Assembly (NCBI GenBank): GCA_002499945.1
Contig: DKYP01000100.1
Span: forward strand, 1-64,000
Direction: 5' to 3'
Origin: Lachnoclostridium sp. UBA7097
Lineage (GTDB): Bacteria > Bacillota > Clostridia > Lachnospirales > Lachnospiraceae
Length of the DNA: 64,000 nucleotides
In this document: piece after piece, positions 18,575 through 28,295 of the stretch
Numbering within the stretch: the first letter of the stretch is position 1
Layout: every line of letters starts with the position of its first letter
Notes under the pieces: model-generated
What the model was told of the DNA's origin: nothing
What the model saw: only the letters and a program-made list of their open reading frames with translations
Database searches by the model: none
Position numbers and translations under genes: made by a program

Positions 18575-19426
18575 ATGAGGAAAGTTACAGTTGCAAAAAG
18601 TGCCGGTTTCTGCTTTGGTGTTAAAAGGGCAGTAGACATGGCATATGAAGAAGCTTCAAAAGGTGGCAGGGTATTTACATTAGGGCCGCTTATCCACAAT
18701 GAGCAGGTGGTATCTGACCTGGAAAGCAAAGGCGTGAAAGTTATAGAAGATGTAGAAAGCCTTGATGAAGGTGAAGATATTACAGTAATTATACGCTCAC
18801 ATGGCATATCTAAGGAAACATTACAAAAGCTGGAAAGGAAAAATGTCCATATAATAGATGCAACGTGCCCGTTTGTTTCCAAAATACACCATATAGTAGA
18901 GGAAAAATACAGCAAAGGATACCATATAATAATAACAGGGGACGCAAAACACCCTGAAGTTATGGCTGTATGTGGCTGGTGTGAGGACAATGCAGATATT
19001 ATCGGGAGTGTGGATGAAGCAGAAAAATACAGTAATTATAAGGGGCAGAAGCTATGTGTTGTGTCGCAGACGACATTTAATTACAATAAATTTCAAGATA
19101 TAGTTGATATTTTAGTGAAAAAGAGTTATGATATACTTGTTATGAATACAATTTGCAACGCTACCGAAGAGCGTCAGACAGAAGCGGGTACTATTGCGGG
19201 GCAATCCGACGCGATGTTAGTAATAGGTGGAAAACATAGTTCGAACACGCAGAAATTGTTTGAAATATGCAAAGGAGCATGTCCGGACACATATTTTATA
19301 CAGACACTTGATGACCTGGATTTGAAGAAACTTCAATCTTTTCGTAGCGTGGGTATTACTGCTGGGGCATCGACCCCAAATAATATAATTAAGGAGGTTC
19401 AATCATATGTCAGAAGTGAACAATGA
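18575..19426 (+). CDS. ispH: 4-hydroxy-3-methylbut-2-enyl diphosphate reductase
   Basis: Iron-sulfur enzyme that makes IPP and DMAPP in the last step of the MEP isoprenoid pathway. The three cluster cysteines are seen in AGFCFGVKRA (near residue 13), IDATCPFV (near 96) and MNTICNATEERQ (near 197). Start ATG 18575 is chosen because it gives the usual MRKVTVAKSAGFC; the frame is open upstream to 18533. In many related Clostridia IspH is fused to the S1 protein. Here the two are separate frames with a 20-base overlap. The 3' third (about 19130-19400) uses more CG-containing codons than its neighbours. Confidence 0.95.
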   Translation: MRKVTVAKSAGFCFGVKRAVDMAYEEASKGGRVFTLGPLIHNEQVVSDLESKGVKVIEDVESLDEGEDITVIIRSHGISKETLQKLERKNVHIIDATCPFVSKIHHIVEEKYSKGYHIIITGDAKHPEVMAVCGWCEDNADIIGSVDEAEKYSNYKGQKLCVVSQTTFNYNKFQDIVDILVKKSYDILVMNTICNATEERQTEAGTIAGQSDAMLVIGGKHSSNTQKLFEICKGACPDTYFIQTLDDLDLKKLQSFRSVGITAGASTPNNIIKEVQSYVRSEQ

Positions 19427-20510
19427 ATTTGAACAGTTATTGGAAGAAACATTAGTAACAATCCACAATGGGGAGATTGTAGAAGGGACAGTTATCAGCG
19501 TTAAGGAAGATGAAATCGTTTTAAACATTGGTTACAAGGCTGATGGTATTATTACCAGGAATGAATACAGTAACCAGTCAGGTATCGACCTTAGGGAAGT
19601 AGTTAAAGAAGGCGATACAATGAGCGCTAAAGTTCTTAAGGTAAATGACGGCGAAGGACAGGTAGTCCTGACATATAAGCGGCTTGCCATGGAAAAGAGC
19701 AATGAGCGCATAAGGGAAGCATTTGAGAACAAGGAAGTACTTAAAGCTACAGTTTCAGCTGTACTTGCAGGTGGTTTAAGCGTAGTAGTTGATGAAACAA
19801 AAGTATTTATCCCTGCAAGCCTTGTGTCAGATACTTATGAGAAAGACCTTTCCAAATATTCAGGACAGGAGATAGAGTTTGTCATAAGTGAATTTAATCC
19901 TAAAAAGAGAAGGATTATCGGTGACAGGAAACAGCTTCTTGTTGCGGAGAAGAAGAAACTCCAGGAAGAGTTGTTCGCAAGGATAAAAGTTGGTGACACA
20001 GTAGAAGGCACAGTAAAGAACCTTACAGATTTTGGTGCATTTATTGACTTAGGCGGCGCAGACGGGCTTCTCCATATTTCAGAGATGTCATGGGGACGTG
20101 TTGAGAACCCTAAGAAGGTGTTCAGTGTAGGCGATAAGACAAAGGTTCTTATTAAAGATATAAAAGATGACAAGATTGCACTCAGCCTGAAATTTGAAGA
20201 CCAGAACCCTTGGTTAAATGCTGATGAAAAATACAGCACAGGTTCAGTAGTTAAGGGAAAAGTTGCAAGAATGGCAGATTTCGGTGCATTTATCGAACTT
20301 GAACCTGGTGTGGATGCGCTGCTGCATGTTTCACAGATTTCAAAAGAGCATGTTGACAAACCATCTGATGTACTTAAAACAGGCCAGGAGATTGAAGCTA
20401 AAGTAGTTGATTTCAATAAGGAAGACCATAAAATCAGTTTAAGTATTAAAGCTTTATTAAATGATTCACAGACGGATGAGGAACCTGCCGGTGAAGATGT
20501 AGCTGAGTAA
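19407..20510 (+). CDS. rpsA: S1 RNA-binding domain protein (RpsA-like)
   Basis: RNA-binding protein with four S1 domains in 367 residues, roughly at 15-85, 100-170, 190-258 and 275-345; repeats such as GTVKNLTDFGAFIDLGGADG and GKVARMADFGAFIELEPGVD are plain. In low-GC Gram-positives such proteins are called S1 but are shorter than the Gram-negative ribosomal S1, so a true ribosomal role is uncertain. ATG 19407 has AAGGAGG ten bases upstream, inside the end of ispH. A strong terminator follows and closes the block that begins with dnaG. Confidence 0.9.
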   Translation: MSEVNNEFEQLLEETLVTIHNGEIVEGTVISVKEDEIVLNIGYKADGIITRNEYSNQSGIDLREVVKEGDTMSAKVLKVNDGEGQVVLTYKRLAMEKSNERIREAFENKEVLKATVSAVLAGGLSVVVDETKVFIPASLVSDTYEKDLSKYSGQEIEFVISEFNPKKRRIIGDRKQLLVAEKKKLQEELFARIKVGDTVEGTVKNLTDFGAFIDLGGADGLLHISEMSWGRVENPKKVFSVGDKTKVLIKDIKDDKIALSLKFEDQNPWLNADEKYSTGSVVKGKVARMADFGAFIELEPGVDALLHVSQISKEHVDKPSDVLKTGQEIEAKVVDFNKEDHKISLSIKALLNDSQTDEEPAGEDVAE

Positions 20511-20519
20511 TTAATTTTT

Positions 20520-20559
20520 CCGCCAATCCGTAAAAAAGTAAACGGGTTGGCGGTTTTTT
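20520..20559 (+). terminator. Strong rho-independent terminator after the S1 gene
   Basis: CCGCCAATCCGT (20520-20531) pairs with ACGGGTTGGCGG (20542-20553), a 12-bp GC-rich stem with one G-U, followed by TTTTTT. Confidence 0.93.
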
Positions 20560-20576
20560 CATGGAGGTATATAAAA

Positions 20577-21356
20577 ATGGGTGATTATGAAAAGTTTAAA
20601 ACCAAAGTATACCAGCTTACCAAGATTGATTTGAGCTGTTATAAAGAAAGACAGATGAAAAGGCGTATAGATTCGCTTATCACTAAGAGAAAAATCAGTT
20701 CATATGATGAATATATAAATGCTATTTCAAAAGACAAGGAGCTTCTTGAAGAATTTGTAGCTTATCTTACAATAAATGTTTCTGAATTTTATAGGAATCC
20801 TGAACAGTGGAAATTACTTGAAAATGAGATGTTTCCATATTTATTTGAGAAATTTGGAAGCAATAATATAAAAATATGGAGTGCTGCCTGTTCTACAGGG
20901 GATGAACCATATACACTTGTTATGCTCCTTGCCAAATTTATCCCTATGAACAGGATAAAAATAATTGCAACTGATATTGATAAGCAGGTACTTGAAAAAG
21001 CACAGATTGGGGTTTACGACGAGAAAAGTTTAAAAGGGCTTCCTAAAGAATACATTACAAAATATTTTACTAAAACAGGCACAAGAAGCTACCAGATTTC
21101 AGATGAAGTGAAAAAATGTGTTGAATTTAAACAGCATAACCTCTTAAAAGATACATACCCTTCAGGCTGCAATATGATAGTGTGCCGCAATGTAATGATA
21201 TATTTTACAGAAGAAGCCAAAGATGAAATATACAAAAAATTTAACGCTGCACTTAAAAAAGATGGCATACTTTTTGTAGGAAGCACAGAGCAGATAATAT
21301 CCCCAGGGGAGTCAGGATTCTCAACATTTAAGTCATTCTTCTATAAGAAAATGTAA
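20577..21356 (+). CDS. cheR: CheR-type protein-glutamate methyltransferase
   Basis: SAM-dependent enzyme that methylates glutamates of chemoreceptors. The helical N-terminal domain (about residues 1-75) with QMKRRIDSLI and the catalytic domain with VSEFYRNPEQW, WSAACSTGDEPYTLVML and CRNVMIYFTEEA are complete; 259 residues is standard. ATG 20577 has TGGAGG before it. No other chemotaxis gene is in the window, so it is an orphan whose receptors lie elsewhere. Confidence 0.92.
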   Translation: MGDYEKFKTKVYQLTKIDLSCYKERQMKRRIDSLITKRKISSYDEYINAISKDKELLEEFVAYLTINVSEFYRNPEQWKLLENEMFPYLFEKFGSNNIKIWSAACSTGDEPYTLVMLLAKFIPMNRIKIIATDIDKQVLEKAQIGVYDEKSLKGLPKEYITKYFTKTGTRSYQISDEVKKCVEFKQHNLLKDTYPSGCNMIVCRNVMIYFTEEAKDEIYKKFNAALKKDGILFVGSTEQIISPGESGFSTFKSFFYKKM

Positions 21357-21387
21357 AATATATCTGGATGATAAAATAAATATTATA

Positions 21388-21424
21388 AAGGCTGCCTGGG
21401 GTATAAATACAACAGGTGGCTTTA
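21388..21424 (+). terminator. Terminator-like hairpin after cheR
   Basis: GCTGCCTG (from 21391) pairs with CAGGTGGC (to 21420) with wobble pairs, followed by TTTATTTG. It separates cheR from the Wadjet promoter. Confidence 0.55.
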
Positions 21425-21467
21425 TTTGTTTTGCATATAAAAATATCCATATTTTCTTAAAACAGGC

Positions 21468-21496
21468 TTGCATATAATCTATTTTGTGTGTAAAAT
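21468..21496 (+). promoter_or_regulatory. Promoter of the Wadjet operon
   Basis: TTGCAT (21468-21473), a 17-base spacer and TAAAAT (21491-21496) match a sigma-A promoter, about 60 bases before the jetA start. No operator-like palindrome was seen. Confidence 0.6.
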
Positions 21497-21557
21497 ATAG
21501 ACATAAATATACAAATCACAGCAAAAACAGATTTCTTGCAGGGGGGATAATTTTATT

Positions 21558-23030
21558 ATGGTTGTTACTGAAAAGCTTTTAAAGCCGTTAAAAGAGGCAA
21601 ATTACCTGAATGTGGACAATACGGACAGGTACAGGCCAATTATACGGCTTTTTTATTTGAATTATGAAAAGCTTAAATACTGGATGTACATGGAAGAGGT
21701 TTATGCAGAGCTTAAAGAAGACCCTTATTTTGAACAGTACACCATGGAACAGTGCCAGCAGGATTTAGCTTCCCTTGTTTCATGGGGGAATTTAGATACT
21801 GTACAGGATACTAAAAAGGTAACAACCCTTGAAGAATTTAAGAATAAAAAGTTCAGGTACAAGCTTTCGGAATATGCTGTAGAGATTGAAAGAATGGTAC
21901 TGCATCTTGAAAACCTGTTTGTAGAGGGTGCGTCGTTAGAGCCCGGGCTTCTGGAACGTATAAGGCATAGTACCAGCCGTATTAAAAGTATGCAGGATGC
22001 ACCAGTTGAGGAAACGTACAACTGGTGGAAAGATTTAAATAGCGATTTTATAAGGCTTAACCAGAATTACCAGGATTATATGGGAACGCTTAACAGTGTA
22101 AAGGCAGAAGAGATGATGCAGACAAGGGAGTTTCTTGTATTTAAGGACCATTTAATTGAATATTTGAGGAGTTTTGTAAAGAGTTTACAGCAGAATGTAG
22201 ATGTAATCGGACATTATATAAAGGAAGTCCCGGAGGACAGCATCAGGGAAATTCTTGAGAAAACTATATCATATGAAATGTCAATTCCAAGGATGGATGC
22301 AGAGCCTGATGAAAGGTTAATCAGGGAAAATACAAATGGACGCTGGCAGAGTATTGAGGAGTGGTTTGTAAATAAAAATGGAAAAGAGGCGGAAGCGGGC
22401 AGGGTTTTTGATATTACTAATGATATAATACGTAAAATTACACGTTATGCAACAAGAATCAGTGAAACGGTTAATGCCGGGGCAAACCGCCGGGATGAGT
22501 ATTATAAAGTTGCAAAGCTTTTTAGCAGCTGTATTGATGTTAATGAAGCACACAGGCTTTCTTCCAATGTTTTTGGAATTGAAAGCTCTTTGCATTTAAG
22601 AGGGGAAATTGAAAGGGAAACGGAAAGCATTAACAGTGGCGTATATGAGGAAAAGCCATATATAGTGGAGATTATGCCAAGGACAAGGACATACAGGGAT
22701 AAGGCAAAGCGTACAGGGATTATTGACAGGACAGCGGAAAAAGAGGCAGCAAAGAGGGCGGCTATTGAAAGGATAGAAAAGGAGAGGAAACTTTTAGAAA
22801 GTTATATAAAAGATGACAGGCTTGATTTTGCAGGGCTTCCGGTATTAGAACCATTTGCCAGGGATACTTTTTTAACATGGCTTTCCAAAGCACTGGAAAG
22901 AAAGGACAGAAGTTCTAAAACAGAAGATGGAAGGACATATTTTGTTGAGGAAAGGACAGAGCAGACCTGTACTGTTGAATGTACAGATGGCAAATTTACA
23001 ATGCCAGCATATGTAATATGCTTTAAATAA
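21558..23030 (+). CDS. jetA: Wadjet component JetA (MukF/kleisin-like)
   Basis: First gene of a four-gene JetABCD system. In known Wadjet complexes JetA is the kleisin that bridges the SMC-like JetC dimer and carries JetB. The 490-residue protein has an N-terminal winged-helix-like part (VTEKLLKPLKEANYLNVDNTDRYR begins it), a helical middle, and a C-terminal segment rich in KR/E helices (KAKRTGIIDRTAEKEAAKRA). No catalytic motif is expected. Start ATG follows GGGGGG. jetB follows after 13 bases. Identity rests on order, length and the intact system; sequence recognition alone is moderate. Confidence 0.85.
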   Translation: MVVTEKLLKPLKEANYLNVDNTDRYRPIIRLFYLNYEKLKYWMYMEEVYAELKEDPYFEQYTMEQCQQDLASLVSWGNLDTVQDTKKVTTLEEFKNKKFRYKLSEYAVEIERMVLHLENLFVEGASLEPGLLERIRHSTSRIKSMQDAPVEETYNWWKDLNSDFIRLNQNYQDYMGTLNSVKAEEMMQTREFLVFKDHLIEYLRSFVKSLQQNVDVIGHYIKEVPEDSIREILEKTISYEMSIPRMDAEPDERLIRENTNGRWQSIEEWFVNKNGKEAEAGRVFDITNDIIRKITRYATRISETVNAGANRRDEYYKVAKLFSSCIDVNEAHRLSSNVFGIESSLHLRGEIERETESINSGVYEEKPYIVEIMPRTRTYRDKAKRTGIIDRTAEKEAAKRAAIERIEKERKLLESYIKDDRLDFAGLPVLEPFARDTFLTWLSKALERKDRSSKTEDGRTYFVEERTEQTCTVECTDGKFTMPAYVICFK

Positions 23031-23043
23031 GGGAAGGGTATTA

Positions 23044-24183
23044 ATGAATGCTTTAGAAATATTAATGAGTAAAAGATGGGTAGTAAAAAGCCAGGAAAAA
23101 GAATTATATTACAGGGTAAAGGATGATATTGGAAAGTATAAAACATTTTTAAGTGAGAAACTGGGATACCATGTTATTGTAACACCATATTTTATTAAGC
23201 TTGAAAAAATACCAGCAAAACCGGAAAACTGGATGGGGATTTCCGGTTTTAAGGAAAAGATGGAATATATATTTCTCTGTATTATCTTAATGTTTCTTGA
23301 AGATAAGGAGGCAGAAGACCAGTTTGTGCTGTCAGATTTAACAGAGTATGTACAGGGACAGTGGAAGGAAGAAGAAACGGACTGGACTGTTTATAAGAAC
23401 CGCCGGTGCTTTGTAAAGGTATTAAAGTTCTGTGTGGATTGTGGCATGTTAAAAGTAGATGATGGCAATGAAGAGGATTTTTATAAGGACGGAAGTACAG
23501 AAGTGCTTTATGAAAATACAGGGATATCAAGGTATTTTATGCGCAATTTTACAATAGATATTTCAGGTTTTACAGACCCGTCTGGTTTTACAGGTGAAGA
23601 ATGGATTGGAATGGATGAGGACAGGGGGATTATACGCAGGCAGAGGGTTTACCGCAAGCTTTTTATGGGCATGGGGATTTACCGGACAGAGGATTCTGAG
23701 GAAGATTTTTTGTATGTTAAGAATTACAGGAATATAATACAAAGTGAGTTACAGGCTGTTACAGACTGCACACTGCATGTACATAAAAACAGCGCATTCC
23801 TGGTTCTTGGCAAGGACTGCCGTATGGGAAGGTGTTTCCCAGAGGAAAATACACTTTCAGATATTGCCTTGCTTTGCAGTACGCTTATACGCGGGATGCT
23901 TGGGGAAGAAGAGATTACATGCCCTGTAGATGAACAAATAACAATGCCTTTACAACAGTTTACAGGGGTTATTGAAAACTGTAAGGAAATTTACCAAGAA
24001 GGTTTTCCTAAGAAATACAGGGATATGACAATAAATGAATTTGTAACAGCAGCAATGCAGTATATGGAAGAAATGGAGCTTATAAATACAGATGGCAAAG
24101 AAGTCTGCATTAAGCCGGCATTTGGCAAGATGAATGGCGTTTATCCGGATGACTTCAAATTAAAGAGGGAGGAAAAGCAATGA
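23044..24183 (+). CDS. jetB: Wadjet component JetB (MukE/kite-like)
   Basis: Second gene of the Wadjet operon, 379 residues. JetB proteins are KITE-type winged-helix subunits that bind the kleisin. A winged-helix-like N-terminal half (LEILMSKRWVVKSQEKELYYRVKDD) and a second domain with EFVTAAMQYMEEM near the end are visible. It is much longer than JetB of the type I (DUF4194) branch, which argues for a type II/III-like system. The stop overlaps the jetC start by 4 bases (ATGA), implying tight translational coupling. Confidence 0.82.
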   Translation: MNALEILMSKRWVVKSQEKELYYRVKDDIGKYKTFLSEKLGYHVIVTPYFIKLEKIPAKPENWMGISGFKEKMEYIFLCIILMFLEDKEAEDQFVLSDLTEYVQGQWKEEETDWTVYKNRRCFVKVLKFCVDCGMLKVDDGNEEDFYKDGSTEVLYENTGISRYFMRNFTIDISGFTDPSGFTGEEWIGMDEDRGIIRRQRVYRKLFMGMGIYRTEDSEEDFLYVKNYRNIIQSELQAVTDCTLHVHKNSAFLVLGKDCRMGRCFPEENTLSDIALLCSTLIRGMLGEEEITCPVDEQITMPLQQFTGVIENCKEIYQEGFPKKYRDMTINEFVTAAMQYMEEMELINTDGKEVCIKPAFGKMNGVYPDDFKLKREEKQ

Positions 24184-27100
24184 ATAACAGCAGCTGGATT
24201 ATTAATAAAGCAGGTTTAACCGATTTCTGGTATTATGACCAGCAGGAATTTAAATTTCTTGAAGGAAGGATGCTTCTAAGAGGTTCTAATGGTTCTGGAA
24301 AGTCTGTAACAATGCAAAGCTTTATCCCGCTTCTTTTAGATGGAAATATGCGCCCTGAGCGTCTTGACCCTTTTGGTTCAAGGGCAAGGAAAATGGAGAA
24401 TTACCTGCTTGAAGAGGATGATGGCAGGGATGAACGGACAGGTTATCTTTATATGGAATTTAAACGCCAGGAATCAGAAACATATATAACAATCGGGATT
24501 GGGCTGCGTGCAAGGAAGAATAAAAAACTTGAAACATGGTATTTTTGTATTACAGATGGAAGAAGGGTTGGAAAAGATTTTTTATTGTATAAAGATGTAC
24601 AAAATAAAATAGCATATTCCAAAACAGAATTAAGGAACAGAATTGGAAACGGCGGGCGTGTAATGGATACACAGGGCGAATATGCTGCCTGTGTTAATTC
24701 ATTAATATTTGGTTTTGAAACAATGGAAGAATACAAGGAAATGCTTGATTTATTAATACAGCTGCGTACACCAAAGCTTTCTAAAGATTTTAAACCTTCT
24801 GTAATTAATGATATATTAAGCAAATCTTTGCAGACATTATCAGAAGATGACCTGCGCCCTATGTCAGAGGCTATTGAAAATATGGATACCATGAAAACGA
24901 ATCTTGACAACCTTTCAGAAAGCATAAAGGCAGCAAAACAAATTGAAAAAGTTTATGACCAGTATAACAGGGCAGTCCTTTTTGAAAAAGCTTCAATATA
25001 TCTTAGTAAAGCTGGTGAATTTAAAAAACAGCAGGATGAATTACAAAGCTTAGAAGAAAGGATTTCTTTAAATACAGATTTGCTTGAAAAGGAAAATATT
25101 AATTATGATAGTCTAAAACAGGAGTATGAAGTCCTGGAAACAGAGCGTAATTCATTAAGTGATAATGATGCTACAAGATTAAAAGCAGAAGAAAGTAAAC
25201 TTGAAAAACAGCTGGCGGAATCTGAAGAAGAAATAAAAATTTATGAAAAGCGTTCTGATAAAAAGCGGGAAGAATGTATAGATAAAGAGAACCGCATTAA
25301 GTCGCAGGACAATGATAATAATACAACATTGCATGAGCTGGAAAATACTCTTGTACAGATGGAAGAAGCAATAGAAGATGTGCCATTTGATGAGGCAATA
25401 TTTTTTATAGAGGAAATAAAACCAGGGCAGGATGGCAGATGTGATTTTGCCAGCCATACAAAAATGCTGGACCGCTATATGCAGAGTGTAGAGAATGGCA
25501 CAGAGATTTTAAGGCTTGAGGAAGAGGAAAAAAGACGCTGTGATGAAGCTTTAAAAGAACTTGATTTAAAGAGGGAGGAACGTGAAAAGGCAGAACGTGA
25601 GTGGAGGCAGTATGACAGGCAGCTTGTGGAACAGAAAAGCGAAATTACAGAGGCTGTTTATAAATGGGAACATGGCAATACACAATTCCATATGGAACCA
25701 GAAGCTTTACAGGAATTAGCAGGGTTTATTGATAATTACCAGTATGGCATGGATTATTCCAGGATAAATGAAATACTTTACGGGCAGAAAAATAAATTAA
25801 AAGACAAACTTTATGAAGAAGAAAGGGAAATCCTTAAAGAAAAAGAACCTGTTACAGCCAGTTTAAATGAAGCAAGGAAAGAATTAAAAAACTGGGAGGA
25901 GAGCAGGGAAGCAGAACCGGAAAGAAGCAAAGAAACTATTAATAACAGGCAGAAGCTTGATGAAATGGGAATTTCATATATTCCTTTTTATAAGGCTGTT
26001 GATTTTGAAGATAAATTAAGCCAGACGGAAGCAGACAGGCTTGAAGCTGCATTACTGCATATGGGGATACTTGATGCTTTAATTGTAGATGCAGATGACA
26101 GGGAAAAAGTCCTTTCAATGGAGGGTGATATCTGTGATAAATACCTGTTTGGTGATATAGAACATATAAAACCAGATATTATGGAGGCATTGCAGGTTTA
26201 TAATGCAGAAAATGATATATTGCTTTACCAGAAGATATCTAATGTACTTGCAGGAATAGGCATTAATGGAAGTACAGGAAAAGAACAGGCAACATGGGCA
26301 GGTATTAACGGGAATTACCATATAGGTGTATTAGAAGGAGCTACAGGCACATTATATAAAGCAAAATATATAGGGACAGCAGCAAGGGAACGCTACCGCC
26401 TTGATAAAATAAATGAATTAAAATCCCTTATAAACAATCTTGAAATACAGGAAAAACAGTTTGAAGAACGTATTGTGCAGAAAAAAGAACAGCAGGGAAA
26501 ACTACAGGAAGAAATGGAAAGTTTTCCTGATGAAGAAGATTTAAAAATTGCTGCAAAAGATTTCTGGGACAGCGGGGTACGTCTGGAAAATGCAAAGGAA
26601 CTGGCAGAAAAGTACAGGGAAAGGCTTTTAAATGAGCAGGGTAAATTAAAAGAAACCAGGTTAAAAGTACAAGAAATATGTGCCAGTGCACATATGGCAA
26701 ACCGCCCTGATGTTTTTGAAAATGCACTAAAAAGCCTTAAAGAATACAGAAACCTTTTAAATATGGCAGGCATTGCATATAATAAATACTGGGCAGGCAT
26801 GGATATGGCAAGGACTTTAAAAGATGCACTGGATGGGCTTATGGAGGACAGGGACGGGCTTTTATATACATTAAACCATTATAACCAGCAGAAAAGACGT
26901 ATCCTGGATGAACTGGAATCTGTAAAAAAACAACTTGGATTAACTAATTATAATGAAATAAAAGAACGTCTTGACGCATGTGTAAAACGCCTTGGTGAAA
27001 TACCAGGTGAACGTGACCGCCTTGCATCACATATTGGTTTCCTTAAAAATTCTATTGAAAATGATAAAGAGAAACTGGAAGAAAAAAGGGGACATTTAAA

Positions 27101-28295
27101 TAAAACAGAAAGGCTTAAGAATATCCACCGCCAGATTTTCCAGATGGAATATAAACTTGGTTATGTAATTCCTTATGAAAATATAAACCTTGATGCAGAT
27201 ATAGATACAGATAAAGAAGCAGGCAAAGTTTATAAAATGTATGCAGGGCAGGATAAATTACAGACAGATTTATTGCTTGAAGCTTTACAGACTGTTTTCC
27301 ATGAGAAAACCGGGCTTTTAGCTGAGTACCATCTTAAACTTTATAATCTTTCCAGTGAGTATCTGGAAAATATTAGTGACAGGACTGGCATTGATGAGTA
27401 TGGAATACATGGATACCGTGCGGATATTAAAACAAAATATAAAGGGATTTCCCTTTCGTTTAAAGAATTAACAAAGAAACTTTCTGAGGATTTAGAAGCC
27501 CTTGGTAAAATATTAAGCGAAAAAGACAGGGAACTTTTTGAGGATATACTTTCTAATACAATAAGTAAAAAAATACGTGCTAAAATTTATGAAAGCAAAC
27601 GCTGGGTTGATAAAATGAACGGGCTTATGGAATCTATGCAAACATCAAGCGGGCTGAAATTAAGCCTTAAATGGATTAGCAGGAAAACGGAAAAAGAAGG
27701 GCAGCTTGATACAAAAGAACTTGTAAATCTTTTGCAAAGCGACAAGGAAATTCTTAATAAAGAAGATATCGATAAAATGGCATTACATTTCCGTTCTAAA
27801 ATTACGGAAGCAAGGAAAATGGCAGAAGATACAAATACTGTCCTTTCGTTCCATATGATTATGAAAGATATCCTTGATTACCGTAAATGGTTTGAATTCC
27901 AGCTTTATTCACAAAAAACTGGTGAAAAGAAAAGGGAACTTACAGACAGGATTTTCTTTACATTCAGTGGAGGGGAAAAAGCAATGTCTATGTATGTGCC
28001 GCTCTTTTCGGCAGTTGTTGCAAAATATGCAGGTGCAAATAAAGATGCACCACTTCTGGTTTCACTTGATGAAGCATTTGCAGGTGTTGATGAAATGAAT
28101 ATTAAAGATATGTTCAGGCTTATGGTTAGTTTAAACCTTAATTTTATGATTAATTCGCAGGTGTTATGGGGAGATTATGAAACAGTCCCGGCACTTGCAA
28201 TATACCAGCTGGTGCGTCCTGAAAATGCTAAATTTGTTTCTGTTATACCTTATGTATGGAATGGAAAAGTGAGGTCTTTGGCAGATAATGCTTGA
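24180..28295 (+). CDS. jetC: Wadjet component JetC (SMC/MukB-like ATPase)
   Basis: Condensin-like ATPase motor that extrudes DNA loops and lets the complex recognise small circular DNA such as plasmids. In 1371 residues it has an N-terminal Walker A (LRGSNGSGKSV, K41), long coiled coils around about 270-600 and 800-1100 with a hinge-like globular part near 640-760 (ILDALIVDADDREKV, GVLEGATGTLYKAKYIG), and a C-terminal ABC signature TFSGGEKAMS near 1261 and Walker B LLVSLDEAFAGVDE near 1295. All motor residues are present. It overlaps both jetB and jetD. Confidence 0.93.
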   Translation: MNNSSWIINKAGLTDFWYYDQQEFKFLEGRMLLRGSNGSGKSVTMQSFIPLLLDGNMRPERLDPFGSRARKMENYLLEEDDGRDERTGYLYMEFKRQESETYITIGIGLRARKNKKLETWYFCITDGRRVGKDFLLYKDVQNKIAYSKTELRNRIGNGGRVMDTQGEYAACVNSLIFGFETMEEYKEMLDLLIQLRTPKLSKDFKPSVINDILSKSLQTLSEDDLRPMSEAIENMDTMKTNLDNLSESIKAAKQIEKVYDQYNRAVLFEKASIYLSKAGEFKKQQDELQSLEERISLNTDLLEKENINYDSLKQEYEVLETERNSLSDNDATRLKAEESKLEKQLAESEEEIKIYEKRSDKKREECIDKENRIKSQDNDNNTTLHELENTLVQMEEAIEDVPFDEAIFFIEEIKPGQDGRCDFASHTKMLDRYMQSVENGTEILRLEEEEKRRCDEALKELDLKREEREKAEREWRQYDRQLVEQKSEITEAVYKWEHGNTQFHMEPEALQELAGFIDNYQYGMDYSRINEILYGQKNKLKDKLYEEEREILKEKEPVTASLNEARKELKNWEESREAEPERSKETINNRQKLDEMGISYIPFYKAVDFEDKLSQTEADRLEAALLHMGILDALIVDADDREKVLSMEGDICDKYLFGDIEHIKPDIMEALQVYNAENDILLYQKISNVLAGIGINGSTGKEQATWAGINGNYHIGVLEGATGTLYKAKYIGTAARERYRLDKINELKSLINNLEIQEKQFEERIVQKKEQQGKLQEEMESFPDEEDLKIAAKDFWDSGVRLENAKELAEKYRERLLNEQGKLKETRLKVQEICASAHMANRPDVFENALKSLKEYRNLLNMAGIAYNKYWAGMDMARTLKDALDGLMEDRDGLLYTLNHYNQQKRRILDELESVKKQLGLTNYNEIKERLDACVKRLGEIPGERDRLASHIGFLKNSIENDKEKLEEKRGHLNKTERLKNIHRQIFQMEYKLGYVIPYENINLDADIDTDKEAGKVYKMYAGQDKLQTDLLLEALQTVFHEKTGLLAEYHLKLYNLSSEYLENISDRTGIDEYGIHGYRADIKTKYKGISLSFKELTKKLSEDLEALGKILSEKDRELFEDILSNTISKKIRAKIYESKRWVDKMNGLMESMQTSSGLKLSLKWISRKTEKEGQLDTKELVNLLQSDKEILNKEDIDKMALHFRSKITEARKMAEDTNTVLSFHMIMKDILDYRKWFEFQLYSQKTGEKKRELTDRIFFTFSGGEKAMSMYVPLFSAVVAKYAGANKDAPLLVSLDEAFAGVDEMNIKDMFRLMVSLNLNFMINSQVLWGDYETVPALAIYQLVRPENAKFVSVIPYVWNGKVRSLADNA

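Noticed and set aside
21558..28295. JetABC as a housekeeping MukBEF/SMC-ScpAB condensin
   Set aside because: The fourth gene encodes a TOPRIM nuclease, and the gene order and tight overlaps are those of Wadjet.
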